Shown piece by piece: positions 48,441 to 55,064 of a DNA stretch of 64,000 nucleotides (position 1 is the first letter of the stretch; each line of letters starts with the position of its first letter). Source of the DNA: Corynebacterium sp. TAE3-ERU16 (GTDB lineage Bacteria; Actinomycetota; Actinomycetes; Mycobacteriales; Mycobacteriaceae); the NCBI RefSeq assembly GCF_019209935.1, contig NZ_JAHUTN010000001.1:310001-374000 (forward strand), read 5' to 3'. The position numbers and the translations under genes are program-made. Below the pieces are notes generated by a model. It was not told the DNA's origin. It made no database searches and worked only from the letters and a program-made list of their open reading frames with translations.

Positions 48441-49666
48441 ACACGCCGCAGTTTCAGACCAGGCGTCCGACGTGCCAGCCATCGTGGCCGCTGATCATCC
48501 TCGCCGGTGTCGAGGGCTCCGGTAAGACGTGGGCCGCGGTTGAGGCCACGGGGCTCCCCCACATCGACCGCGCTTTCTTCCTCGAGGTCGGCGAGAACAT
48601 GGCCGACGAGTACGGCGCCGTACCGGGTGCTGATTTCGAGATCATCGAGCACGACGGCACGTTCGCGCAGATCAACGGTGCCGCGCACTGGGCGGGCGCA
48701 CAGCCCGCCGCTGACGGCAAGGTGAACCTGCTGATCGTCGACTCGATGACCGAGATCTGGGATCTCCTCACGAATGAGGCGCAGGTGATCGCCAACAACC
48801 GACGACGCGGCCGCCGCGGGGATCAGGAGGCGCAGATCACGATGGACCTCTGGAACCGCGCGAAGGACCGGCTCGCTGATTTCGTCGGTGCGTGCCGCCG
48901 GTTCCCCGGGCCCGTGATCCTCACCTCACGTTTGGAGCAGGTGTCCATCGTGGAGGGGTCGAAGCCGACCGGAGAGAAGATCTGGAAGGTCCGCTGTGAG
49001 AAGAACCTGCCGTACGCGGCGACCGCGATTGTGCAGGCCCGTGAGCCGCGGAAGTGGACGCTGACGAAGATCGCGTCGACCCGTATGCAGCTCCCGCCGG
49101 GTGGCGAGATGGCGCTGCCGGAGTTCTCGGTGGCGAAGCTGTTGGAGGAGATGGGTATCGAGACGCAGGCCGCGGCGTCGACGTTCGTCAGGCCGGAGGC
49201 CGGTGGGATCACCACGGCGGATCGGTCCCGTGTCGAGGACCTGGCTGCCGCCGGTGACATGACGGCGTTGGAGCGTGCGTGGAAGGCCGCGCGGGCCGAG
49301 GGCAAGGAGGAGCTGGCGGATCTGATCGCCGAGTCCGCGCACGCTGCCCGTGAGCGGGTGAAGCGTGAGGGCCGTGGCGCGGCGTCCCCTACCGGGCCGC
49401 GGCAGTCCGCGGCTCCCGTGGAGGGTGGTGTGTCCGCCGAGGACCGGGCGATGGTGAAGCGTCTCGCCGACGCGGGTGACTCCGCCGGGCTGAAACAGGC
49501 GTGGCGTGAGGCGAAGGCCGCCGGCAAGTCGGAGCTGATGGGCCTGATTGTCCGCGCTGGCAAGGAAGTGGAGCAGCGCCGAGCGTCAGCGCAGGTGACT
49601 GATTCCCACCCCGACGAGCCTGTGGACGCCGAGATCGTGGAGCAGGAGCCCCTGCCCGTCGGATGA
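48437..49666 (+). CDS. Sak4-like RecA-fold ATPase (phage recombination)
   Basis: 409 residues. Walker A LAGVEGSGKTWA and Walker B LLIVDSMTEIWD occur in a compact RecA-like core of about 230 residues, as in phage Sak4-type single-strand annealing and recombination proteins. The remaining part contains two similar helical repeats of about 45 residues (RVEDLAAAGDMTALERAWKA and MVKRLADAGDSAGLKQAWRE), then an acidic end. The core call is good; the biochemical role is inferred. SSB is encoded later in the element. Confidence 0.8.
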   Translation: MNTPQFQTRRPTCQPSWPLIILAGVEGSGKTWAAVEATGLPHIDRAFFLEVGENMADEYGAVPGADFEIIEHDGTFAQINGAAHWAGAQPAADGKVNLLIVDSMTEIWDLLTNEAQVIANNRRRGRRGDQEAQITMDLWNRAKDRLADFVGACRRFPGPVILTSRLEQVSIVEGSKPTGEKIWKVRCEKNLPYAATAIVQAREPRKWTLTKIASTRMQLPPGGEMALPEFSVAKLLEEMGIETQAAASTFVRPEAGGITTADRSRVEDLAAAGDMTALERAWKAARAEGKEELADLIAESAHAARERVKREGRGAASPTGPRQSAAPVEGGVSAEDRAMVKRLADAGDSAGLKQAWREAKAAGKSELMGLIVRAGKEVEQRRASAQVTDSHPDEPVDAEIVEQEPLPVG

Positions 49667-49672
49667 CCCGCC

Positions 49673-49712
49673 AGACGCCCCCGAGACGGCCAGCATCGTC
49701 TTGGGGGCGTCT
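49673..49712 (+). terminator. Large hairpin between ATPase and zinc-protein genes
   Basis: AGACGCCCCC (49673-49682) pairs with GGGGGCGTCT (49703-49712) and an inner six-pair stem continues it, about 16 pairs in all. No T-run follows. It could be a partial terminator or an mRNA-stability element. Confidence 0.55.
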
Positions 49713-49736
49713 CCCGTACGTAGAGGAGAAAGACAC

Positions 49737-50006
49737 ATGGGAAAGAAGAAGGAACGCCGGCGGCGACACAAGCGGGTCGACAGTCCACGGCACTGGGTTA
49801 CGTGTCCCCACTGCCCGCATCACGCCGGTGGGTTCAAGCGCTCGTACCAGTCGCGGAAGGCCGCGCTGCGGGCGAAGAAGGTCCAGCATCTCGACAGTTC
49901 GATTTCCGCGTACCGGTGCCCGCACGACTCGGAGTTTTGGCATCTCGGGCATCTGCCCCGTGCTGTGCAGCAGGGCATCACGACGAGGGGGGAGATGTAC
50001 CAGTGA
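49737..50006 (+). CDS. Small basic zinc-binding phage protein
   Basis: 89 residues. A very basic start (MGKKKERRRRHKR) is followed by CPHCPHH and later CPHDSEFWHLGH, a Cys/His set fit for one zinc ion. ATG 49737 has GAGGAGAAAG upstream. It may bind nucleic acid; no family name is offered. The stop overlaps the next gene as GTGA. Confidence 0.7.
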   Translation: MGKKKERRRRHKRVDSPRHWVTCPHCPHHAGGFKRSYQSRKAALRAKKVQHLDSSISAYRCPHDSEFWHLGHLPRAVQQGITTRGEMYQ

Positions 50007-50827
50007 CGACGATTCTGCAGGGCCCGAGGCCCGAGGACGATTTCACGATGATCCCGAACGCGCTGATCCGCTCGTCGGAGCTGACGCCGAGGGACAAGGC
50101 CGTCTACATGCTGATGCGCTCGCACCGTGAGGGATGGGCGCTGACGACGGCTTCTATCGGTGAGGCGCTGGGGATCACCCGCAAGACGGTTGGCGTGGCT
50201 ATACGCGCGTTGATGGCCGCCGGGTATGTGATCCGTGAGGAGGGCCGGATGCCGGATGGACGGTTCGGGGTGATCTCGTACACGGTGCTGTCGACACCGG
50301 TGGAACCCGAGCAGGCCGCAGTGGAGGCTTCACAGGCACCGGTAGCACCCGACCGGAGGGCAAAAAGCACCCCACGGGAAAACCCCAGTTCACCGGGGGA
50401 AGATTTTACCCACGGCCAGGACCCCACCGAGGGTAAAAATTACCCACCACCGAGGGCAAAAATTACCCACCATAAGAAGACTATTTCTAAGAAAATTAAA
50501 ACCCCCCAGCCCCCTACGGGGGCTTGCCCCCCAGGGGAGGGCGCGGCCGCTTCGCGGCGGAGGGGTTCGTTCCTCCCCGACTCGTGGATGCCATCGCCGG
50601 ACTCCGTCCGTGCTCTGGCTGACGCCCACCCCGAGGTGGACCTCGACCGTGAGACTGAACGGTTCGTGGACCACTACCGGTCCCTGACGGGCCGTGCGGC
50701 CCGTAGACGCGATTGGGATGCCGCGTGGAGGGGATTGGGTGCGGGATGTGGTTTCACCGCGCCAGCGGGCGAGCCAGCCGTGGAATCGGGCCGTCGACAA
50801 GGCCGCCGCGGCTTGGTCTATCGCTGA
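50003..50827 (+). CDS. Winged-helix phage replication initiator, C-terminal frame disturbed
   Basis: 274 residues from a GTG. The N-terminal winged helix (residues 12-75: IPNALIRSSELTPRDKAVYM, then SIGEALGITRKTVGVAIRAL) is that of phage replication organisers of the DnaD/lambda O type. The middle is low complexity and encoded by iterons and an AT-rich stretch. The C-terminal domain has DSWMPSPDSV and HYRSLTGRAARRRDWDAAWRG, where homologues continue W-x-x-W-[IV]-R. That continuation (DWVRDVV...) is found in the +1 frame; see the fragment at 50694. It should open the origin and recruit the DnaB helicase encoded at 57707. Confidence 0.75.
   Translation: MTTILQGPRPEDDFTMIPNALIRSSELTPRDKAVYMLMRSHREGWALTTASIGEALGITRKTVGVAIRALMAAGYVIREEGRMPDGRFGVISYTVLSTPVEPEQAAVEASQAPVAPDRRAKSTPRENPSSPGEDFTHGQDPTEGKNYPPPRAKITHHKKTISKKIKTPQPPTGACPPGEGAAASRRRGSFLPDSWMPSPDSVRALADAHPEVDLDRETERFVDHYRSLTGRAARRRDWDAAWRGLGAGCGFTAPAGEPAVESGRRQGRRGLVYR
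50404..50501. other. Candidate phage origin: iterons and AT-rich segment inside the initiator gene
   Basis: Two tandem 23-base repeats (50426-50448 and 50449-50471, one mismatch) carry GAGGGYAAAAATTACCCACC; each contains an inverted GGGTAA...TTACCC-like element. A part-copy TTTTACCCAC is at 50404-50413 and a weaker one at 50356. They are followed by a 31-base AT-rich stretch (50471-50501) that stands out in GC-rich DNA. Iterons plus an unwinding element within the initiator gene is the lambda O arrangement. Confidence 0.65.
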
Positions 50828-50891
50828 GCAGATGATCGCCGACATGAACGAGCAGGAGCAGGGGGTGGTGCGTGATGCTGTCCCGGCATGA
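50694..50891 (+). pseudogene. Displaced C-terminal end of the replication initiator (+1 frame)
   Basis: In the frame one base ahead of the initiator, codons from about 50734 read DWVRDVVSPRQRASQPW, then NRAVDKAAAAWSIAEQMI, a natural continuation of the initiator's DWDAAWR. The switch point would be the GGGG run at 50730-50733. Either a single-base insertion, a sequencing error or ribosomal frameshifting explains it. As a separate 65-residue gene it has no ribosome-binding site. Confidence 0.5.
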
Positions 50892-51360
50892 GGCCGTCGC
50901 GGCCGCGGCCCGCGCTCTCGGGATCGCTGCCGCACTGGACCAGACAGTCCCGCAGCCATCGCAGGGACTCCTCGAGGAGTGGGCGATCCAGATCGAGCGC
51001 TCACGTCTGACTGAGGAGGAGCTCGTGGAGGGCGTGAGGGCGACGTACCAGCGGGGCGAGGTGCCGCGATCGAAGATCACCGCATACATCGCGGCCGCCC
51101 GGTCGCTGCGCCCCCAGAACGCTGTTCGTACAGATGTTCGTTCCACCCCTCCCGCGCGAGTGGTGGAGGGTGGAGTGATCCCCGCGGCGTACGCGGCCCA
51201 CGGCGCTCTGGGGGTTCCATGTCCGTCGTGTCGGGCCGAGTCTGGTGAGCACTGCCGGTCGCGCTCTGGTACGCGCCGTATCGCGCCATGTGTCGGTAGG
51301 TTAGTCCGCGCACACAGGACATCACTACCCCCATCTGTTGATCTGAAAAATGTGGTTTGA
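50875..51360 (+). CDS. Phage protein with C-terminal zinc-binding motif
   Basis: 161 residues. The N-terminal 85 residues are helical and acidic (QIERSRLTEEELVEGVRATY). The C-terminal part has VPCPSCRAESGEHCRSRSG followed by a late Cys and His, the pattern of a short zinc-binding domain common in actinophage proteins. The ATG at 50875 is preferred to the GTG at 50872; it overlaps the displaced initiator tail by 17 bases. The role is unknown. Confidence 0.7.
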   Translation: MLSRHEAVAAAARALGIAAALDQTVPQPSQGLLEEWAIQIERSRLTEEELVEGVRATYQRGEVPRSKITAYIAAARSLRPQNAVRTDVRSTPPARVVEGGVIPAAYAAHGALGVPCPSCRAESGEHCRSRSGTRRIAPCVGRLVRAHRTSLPPSVDLKNVV

Positions 51361-51425
51361 CGATGTGTTTAGCTACCTCACCCACAGCCGGAACCACCCC
51401 CGCCAAAATTAGTTACGCCACTGGC

Positions 51426-51454
51426 TAGACATGCGTACTAGCGCGCATTAATGT
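51426..51454 (+). promoter_or_regulatory. Phage promoter with operator in the spacer
   Basis: TAGACA (51426-51431) and TAATGT (51449-51454) are exactly 17 bases apart, the best promoter of the element. The spacer carries the dyad TGCG-TACTAGCG-CGCA (51432-51447), so a bound repressor would block RNA polymerase directly. Confidence 0.65.
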
Positions 51455-51483
51455 TAGTGGCAGAGCGGGACACATACCGCCGA

Positions 51484-51516
51484 GGGGCTGCAACCCCGAA
51501 CACGTTGAAAGGAACC
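51484..51516 (+). promoter_or_regulatory. Leader hairpin with CTGCAA loop plus GAAAGGAACC
   Basis: GGGG-CTGCAA-CCCC (51484-51497) is followed after eight bases by TGAAAGGAACC (51506-51516) and ATG 51520. The stem bases differ from the copy at 47829 but the loop is the same. Confidence 0.55.
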
Positions 51517-51519
51517 AAC

Positions 51520-51882
51520 ATGACCACCATCACGAAGTTCACCATCGAACAGGTGAACGAGCGCCTGGACAAGATCGTCGCCCAGTTCGCCGACGTCACC
51601 ACCAAGCCCGCATACGACGACAGCGCTGAACTCCGCACCTTCGACGATGGGGATACAAGGATCTGCGGATACCGCAATCGCGTCGCAGGAGACATGTACA
51701 TCTCCGTTTCAATCCACCAGAAGCCCGCCGACGCCACCCACGACAGCGCTCAGGTGACCATCTACCGGGTGGACGATGAGGGGCATTTTCATCGCGGCCT
51801 CGAGGGCTGGACCGAGGACGAGATCTTCCCTGATCGGCATCTCGCTGCCCTCAAAGCGTTCATCACTGGGGGTGCGAAGTGA
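51520..51882 (+). CDS. Small phage protein of unknown function
   Basis: 120 residues starting MTTITKFTIEQVNERLDKIV. It is acidic overall, with alternating strands (MYISVSIHQKPADATHDSAQ, VTIYRVDDEGHFH). ATG 51520 follows the leader hairpin and strong promoter, so it is the first gene of its transcript and may be expressed early. No family was recognised. Confidence 0.6.
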   Translation: MTTITKFTIEQVNERLDKIVAQFADVTTKPAYDDSAELRTFDDGDTRICGYRNRVAGDMYISVSIHQKPADATHDSAQVTIYRVDDEGHFHRGLEGWTEDEIFPDRHLAALKAFITGGAK

Positions 51883-52097
51883 GCCGCCACCGCCGCCCCG
51901 CAGCACAGGACACCCCGTTCGAGATGTGGACCCTCGTGGTCATCCTCGCGGCCCTCGCGGTCCTGATCCCCACCGCCGTCATATTCGGCCTCGCGAACAC
52001 CCTCGGGTGGGTCCCGGCGATCCTGATCCCCGCCGCATCCGCGGCAGTTGTCCTGGCGCCGCGCTACATACACCGCCCCCGCCACGCCGCCGAATAG
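51879..52097 (+). CDS. Small two-segment membrane protein
   Basis: 72 residues with two hydrophobic segments (MWTLVVILAALAVLIPTAV and VPAILIPAASAAVVLAP) and basic ends. GTG start overlaps the preceding stop as GTGA. Small membrane proteins in early phage regions sometimes act in superinfection exclusion; nothing in the sequence proves it. Confidence 0.6.
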   Translation: MSRHRRPAAQDTPFEMWTLVVILAALAVLIPTAVIFGLANTLGWVPAILIPAASAAVVLAPRYIHRPRHAAE

Positions 52098-52101
52098 GCA
52101 G

Positions 52102-52146
52102 CCCGCACCGGTAGCCCCGGGGTTCAACTCCCCGGGCGGGCACCAG
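52102..52146 (+). ncRNA. tRNA-like minihelix 1 (acceptor stem + T arm + CCA)
   Basis: GCCCGC (52102-52107) pairs with GCGGGC (52137-52142). Between them lie an 11-base linker and a T arm, CGGGG-TTCAACT-CCCCG (52119-52135), with the canonical T-loop bases. A discriminator A and an encoded CCA (52144-52146) follow. D and anticodon arms are absent. A small hairpin GCCC-TCAC-GGGC starts at the next base. The 73-base position where a full tRNA would begin has no matching acceptor strand. Confidence 0.6.
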
Positions 52147-52324
52147 CCCTCACGGGCCCAGATGTTTGAGAACTCGATAGCGATGAAGCCTCCACCGGAG
52201 GATATTTACCCACCCTGACCTGCACGGTCGGGGCAAAACCGGGGCCGCGTTGACTTGTCCGCGGACCGACGTATGGGGCGCTGGAACCGCCGAACAGGCG
52301 AGGGAACGAAACGGTGGAGCACGA

Positions 52325-52373
52325 GGGCACGTCTGGCGACATTGCCGGGGTTCGATTCCCCGGGTGCCCACCA
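52325..52373 (+). ncRNA. tRNA-like minihelix 2 (acceptor stem + T arm + CCA)
   Basis: GGGCAC (52325-52330) pairs with GTGCCC (52364-52369); a 15-base linker and the T arm CGGGG-TTCGATT-CCCCG (52346-52362) lie between. Discriminator A and CCA (52371-52373) follow, then a hairpin GGCCC-ACA-GGGCC. Compared with minihelix 1 the T stem is identical and the acceptor stem is changed on both sides so that it still pairs. Both lie in a 333-base stretch without a protein gene. Confidence 0.6.
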
Positions 52374-52397
52374 GGCCCACAGGGCCACCGACCACTA

Positions 52398-52427
52398 GCG
52401 CCTGCAAGCGCACGACAGAAAGGGACC
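52398..52427 (+). promoter_or_regulatory. Leader hairpin with CTGCAA loop plus AGAAAGGGACC
   Basis: GCGC-CTGCAA-GCGC (52398-52411), then AGAAAGGGACC (52417-52427) and ATG 52431. It is the third copy with the same hexaloop on a different stem. Confidence 0.55.
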
Positions 52428-52430
52428 GAT

Positions 52431-52886
52431 ATGAAGCACACAACGGAATCGCTGTTAGACGCGATACGCGAGCAGTTCCCCGGGGGCCGAATCAGGTACT
52501 CGGTTGACCCGTTCACCGACGACAAGGTTCTCACGGGCACGACGTTCATAAACGCGGTCAGGCACGACGAGCGGGCGCTGCACTACAGCACCCACACACG
52601 CGAGTTTGATCTGGGTGACGGCCGACGGCTTGCCGTCCATGTTGGGCTCGCATCTTCTGACGACGACTGGGATGAAATCGTCGCACGTCAGATCAGGGTT
52701 TACCTGATGACCATGGAGGACGGCAGGCAGCGCACTGACCGCTGGATCTACGGGAACCCGGCCCGTCCGTTGACCATCGCGGATGTGAGAAAAGCGGTCG
52801 AACGAATCATCGAGATTCTCGAGAACCCCACCCCCGACTCCGAGGACACCGAGAATGGGCACGCCCCTGTGGGAGGAACCCGCTGA
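52431..52886 (+). CDS. Phage protein of unknown function
   Basis: 151 residues, acidic at the C terminus (ENPTPDSEDTENGH). It shows mixed strands and helices with no recognised motif. ATG 52431 is set by the leader module; the in-frame extension to 52314 would run through tRNA-like element 2 and is rejected. The stop overlaps the next ATG by one base (TGATG). Confidence 0.6.
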   Translation: MKHTTESLLDAIREQFPGGRIRYSVDPFTDDKVLTGTTFINAVRHDERALHYSTHTREFDLGDGRRLAVHVGLASSDDDWDEIVARQIRVYLMTMEDGRQRTDRWIYGNPARPLTIADVRKAVERIIEILENPTPDSEDTENGHAPVGGTR

Positions 52887-53806
52887 TGACCGCCCCGACT
52901 ATGACGCCGAAGAAAACGCCGACCAGGCCCACTGGGAGTGGATCTACGAGGTACGGAAAGACCACGGGCATTACGTCACCTGACGTATGCGCCCACATCA
53001 GGTGCGACGAACCAGCCGTGTTCACCACCGGACTATGCGAGCAGCACCACACCGAGATCATGTCGATGCTCCGCGTAGACCCCGGGCCCACGATTAACCG
53101 GATCCGCCGGATGCACGACCTCGGGATCTGTTACGACGAGATCGCCGACTCGGCTCACCTCACTACTCCGTTCGTCGAACACTTCGGGGAGGTGAGGCCC
53201 CGGGCCCGGATCGCGTGGGCTGTCGCCGCCGCCATTGAGCAGGTGCGGTTGGTGGAGCCGTGGCCCGCTGTCCGCCGGGTCCGTGCTCTACTCGCCGCCG
53301 GGCACCCGCTAGATGATCTAGCCACCGAGATAGACGTCGAGACTGAGCGGGTCCTGATCCTCGCGGAGAATGGCCGCCCGGCGATCACCGAGGACCTGGA
53401 CCAGCGGATCCGTGGTGTGTACCGCGCCCGTGAGGCGGATCCGGTGTCGCCGCCGGAACCGTGGATCGAGGCCCGCCGGTGGCCGGTGCCGTTCATGTGG
53501 GACAACATCGACGATCAGGCTGAGCACCCGATGGCTTCGGCGTACGCGGTGCCCTGCACGCCCGTGTTCCGGGTGATCGTCGCGGCGGTGCTGGATTCGT
53601 ATTCGTCGCGTGAGGCCGCGGGACGGGAGCTGCGCATCAAGCCGTACACGTTGCAGACGATCACGGCGGGGACTCGGCGTCAGCTCGCTACGGGTTCTGC
53701 GTCCCGGTTGTTGCGGTGGTGGTGGGTGCGGAATCACTCGCTGCCGCGGGTGGAGGGCCCGGCGATGGTCGGGGCGTCCCCACTCGCAAAGGAGGGCGAC
53801 CAGTGA
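52886..53806 (+). CDS. Phage HTH protein with N-terminal zinc-binding motif
   Basis: 306 residues. A basic N terminus leads to CAHIRCDEPAVFTTGLCEQHH, a Cys/His cluster. Two helical HTH-like units follow (RIRRMHDLGICYDEIADSA and RVRALLAAGHPLDDLATEID), a pattern seen in actinophage DNA-binding proteins. A further C-terminal helix pair (AAGRELRIKPYTLQTITAG) looks like a third HTH. It is probably a DNA-binding regulator or replication accessory protein. Confidence 0.65.
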   Translation: MTAPTMTPKKTPTRPTGSGSTRYGKTTGITSPDVCAHIRCDEPAVFTTGLCEQHHTEIMSMLRVDPGPTINRIRRMHDLGICYDEIADSAHLTTPFVEHFGEVRPRARIAWAVAAAIEQVRLVEPWPAVRRVRALLAAGHPLDDLATEIDVETERVLILAENGRPAITEDLDQRIRGVYRAREADPVSPPEPWIEARRWPVPFMWDNIDDQAEHPMASAYAVPCTPVFRVIVAAVLDSYSSREAAGRELRIKPYTLQTITAGTRRQLATGSASRLLRWWWVRNHSLPRVEGPAMVGASPLAKEGDQ

Positions 53807-54027
53807 GAACGCCTCACAAAAGGCACAGAGACGGGGTGATGTGGGAATTACCGACAGTGCGAATCTGGGCACCAGACCCCGGCGAACCACGACGTATGCA
53901 GCTGATCGTCGATGACGACGAACCGACCGACCGCGAAGTCACCTTCCTCACCATCGACGCCGCCCGCGAACTCCGAGACTGCCTCGACGCAGCAATCACC
54001 TACGCAGAAGGGGCTGCGGATGTTTAA
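53803..54027 (+). CDS. Small phage protein of unknown function
   Basis: 74 residues from a GTG overlapping the preceding stop (GTGA). It begins basic (VRTPHKRHRDG) and continues as a strand-rich, acidic domain (MQLIVDDDEPTDREVTFLTI). Its end overlaps the next gene by eight bases. Confidence 0.55.
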   Translation: MRTPHKRHRDGVMWELPTVRIWAPDPGEPRRMQLIVDDDEPTDREVTFLTIDAARELRDCLDAAITYAEGAADV

Positions 54028-54226
54028 CGGCCCCATCTACTACCCCGACCCCGCTGACCTCACGATCAAGTGCCGCGGGCTAGAGGCGGCCACCAAGCGG
54101 GGCGAGGGGATTATCACCCTCCGAATCGGTGACCGGGCCACCCGCATATCGGCGTTCGACGCCGGGGTGCTGGGGATCCAGCTCGCCCGACTCGCCGCAC
54201 ACACAGAAGGAAAACACAGTGACTGA
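54020..54226 (+). CDS. Small phage protein of unknown function
   Basis: 68 residues starting MFNGPIYYPDPADLTIKC. AGAAGGGG precedes the ATG at 54020. The ending TEGKHSD overlaps the next gene by eight bases. No motif was recognised. Confidence 0.5.
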   Translation: MFNGPIYYPDPADLTIKCRGLEAATKRGEGIITLRIGDRATRISAFDAGVLGIQLARLAAHTEGKHSD

Positions 54227-54452
54227 CAACGAACGCAGGAAAGCCCTGTACCCAAGTTTTGAAAAGCGGTGCAATGACGCCTTGAACCAGGTCATAGGTC
54301 TCTGCGAGGACGTCGACGCGGCCGCCGAACGAGGCGAGATCAAAGTGCGGACAGTACGCCGCCTACAGAAAGCCTCCACACTCCTCATGGATGCGCTACT
54401 TAACTTCGATGAGCAGCCCGCGGCCTCCAAGAACGGGGAAACCGATGCCTAG
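54219..54452 (+). CDS. Small helical phage protein
   Basis: 77 residues from a GTG preceded by AGAAGGAAAA. The composition is helical and charged (KRCNDALNQVIGLCEDVDAA, TVRRLQKASTLLMDALLNFD). The stop overlaps the next ATG by eight bases. Function is unknown. Confidence 0.5.
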   Translation: MTDNERRKALYPSFEKRCNDALNQVIGLCEDVDAAAERGEIKVRTVRRLQKASTLLMDALLNFDEQPAASKNGETDA

Positions 54453-54735
54453 CGATCTGACCGGGATCCGCGCCCTGATCCGCGCGAAGTACCGAGCCCA
54501 ACGCCTCACCATGTGGGGACACACCGCAGTCGCCGCCGGCGCCGGGTTCTCAGCAGGGACCATCCTCACCGGACACCCCAACAACACCGCACTCACCGCC
54601 GCCGCCATGTTCACCCTCGCCGCACTGTGCGCCGCATCAGCGTTCTACACGAGGGCAGACAGGATCCGCAGAGCCATCAAACGGCACGAGATGGCCGAAG
54701 CGAAACGCCGCCACCCCGCGGGAGGCCGCCGGTGA
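54445..54735 (+). CDS. Small phage membrane protein
   Basis: 96 residues with two hydrophobic segments (WGHTAVAAGAGFSAGTIL and ALTAAAMFTLAALCAASAFY) between a basic N terminus and a basic C terminus. It is the second small membrane protein of the early region. Function is unknown. Confidence 0.55.
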   Translation: MPSDLTGIRALIRAKYRAQRLTMWGHTAVAAGAGFSAGTILTGHPNNTALTAAAMFTLAALCAASAFYTRADRIRRAIKRHEMAEAKRRHPAGGRR

Positions 54736-55064
54736 CCAGACGCCGAAGCACACGCACCCCCATGAAGACGAAGATCACCGACCTCCTCAGGGACAAGGGC
54801 GGCCGCTGGACCACCGCCAGTGAGCTCGTCGATGCACTCGATGTTCTCGCTCGCGACCACTACACGACTCGTGACACGTTCCGGCCGGCCTACTGGTCCG
54901 GGCCGAAAGCAACAGCAGTCCTGCAGACCGCCGCCGGGAACGCACCCCGCATCAGGAAAGACACCCGCGAGTCCCTCACTGAGGACGGCCTCCTCGACAA
55001 GGACGGCCTGCTCACCCACAAGGGGTGGGCCGCCGTCGAATACATCAAAAGGACCCAGAGGTGA
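54732..55064 (+). CDS. Phage protein of unknown function, winged-helix-like
   Basis: 110 residues from a GTG overlapping the preceding stop (GTGA); ATG 54762 is an alternative. KITDLLRDKGGRWTTASELV and a later SLTEDGLLDKDGLLTHKGWA suggest a small winged-helix fold, but the match is weak. The stop overlaps the methyltransferase GTG. Confidence 0.5.
   Translation: MTRRRSTRTPMKTKITDLLRDKGGRWTTASELVDALDVLARDHYTTRDTFRPAYWSGPKATAVLQTAAGNAPRIRKDTRESLTEDGLLDKDGLLTHKGWAAVEYIKRTQR

Noticed and set aside
50426-50471. CRISPR-like array
   Set aside because: Only two tandem 23-base units with no spacers; better explained as replication iterons. No CRISPR array or cas gene was found in the window.
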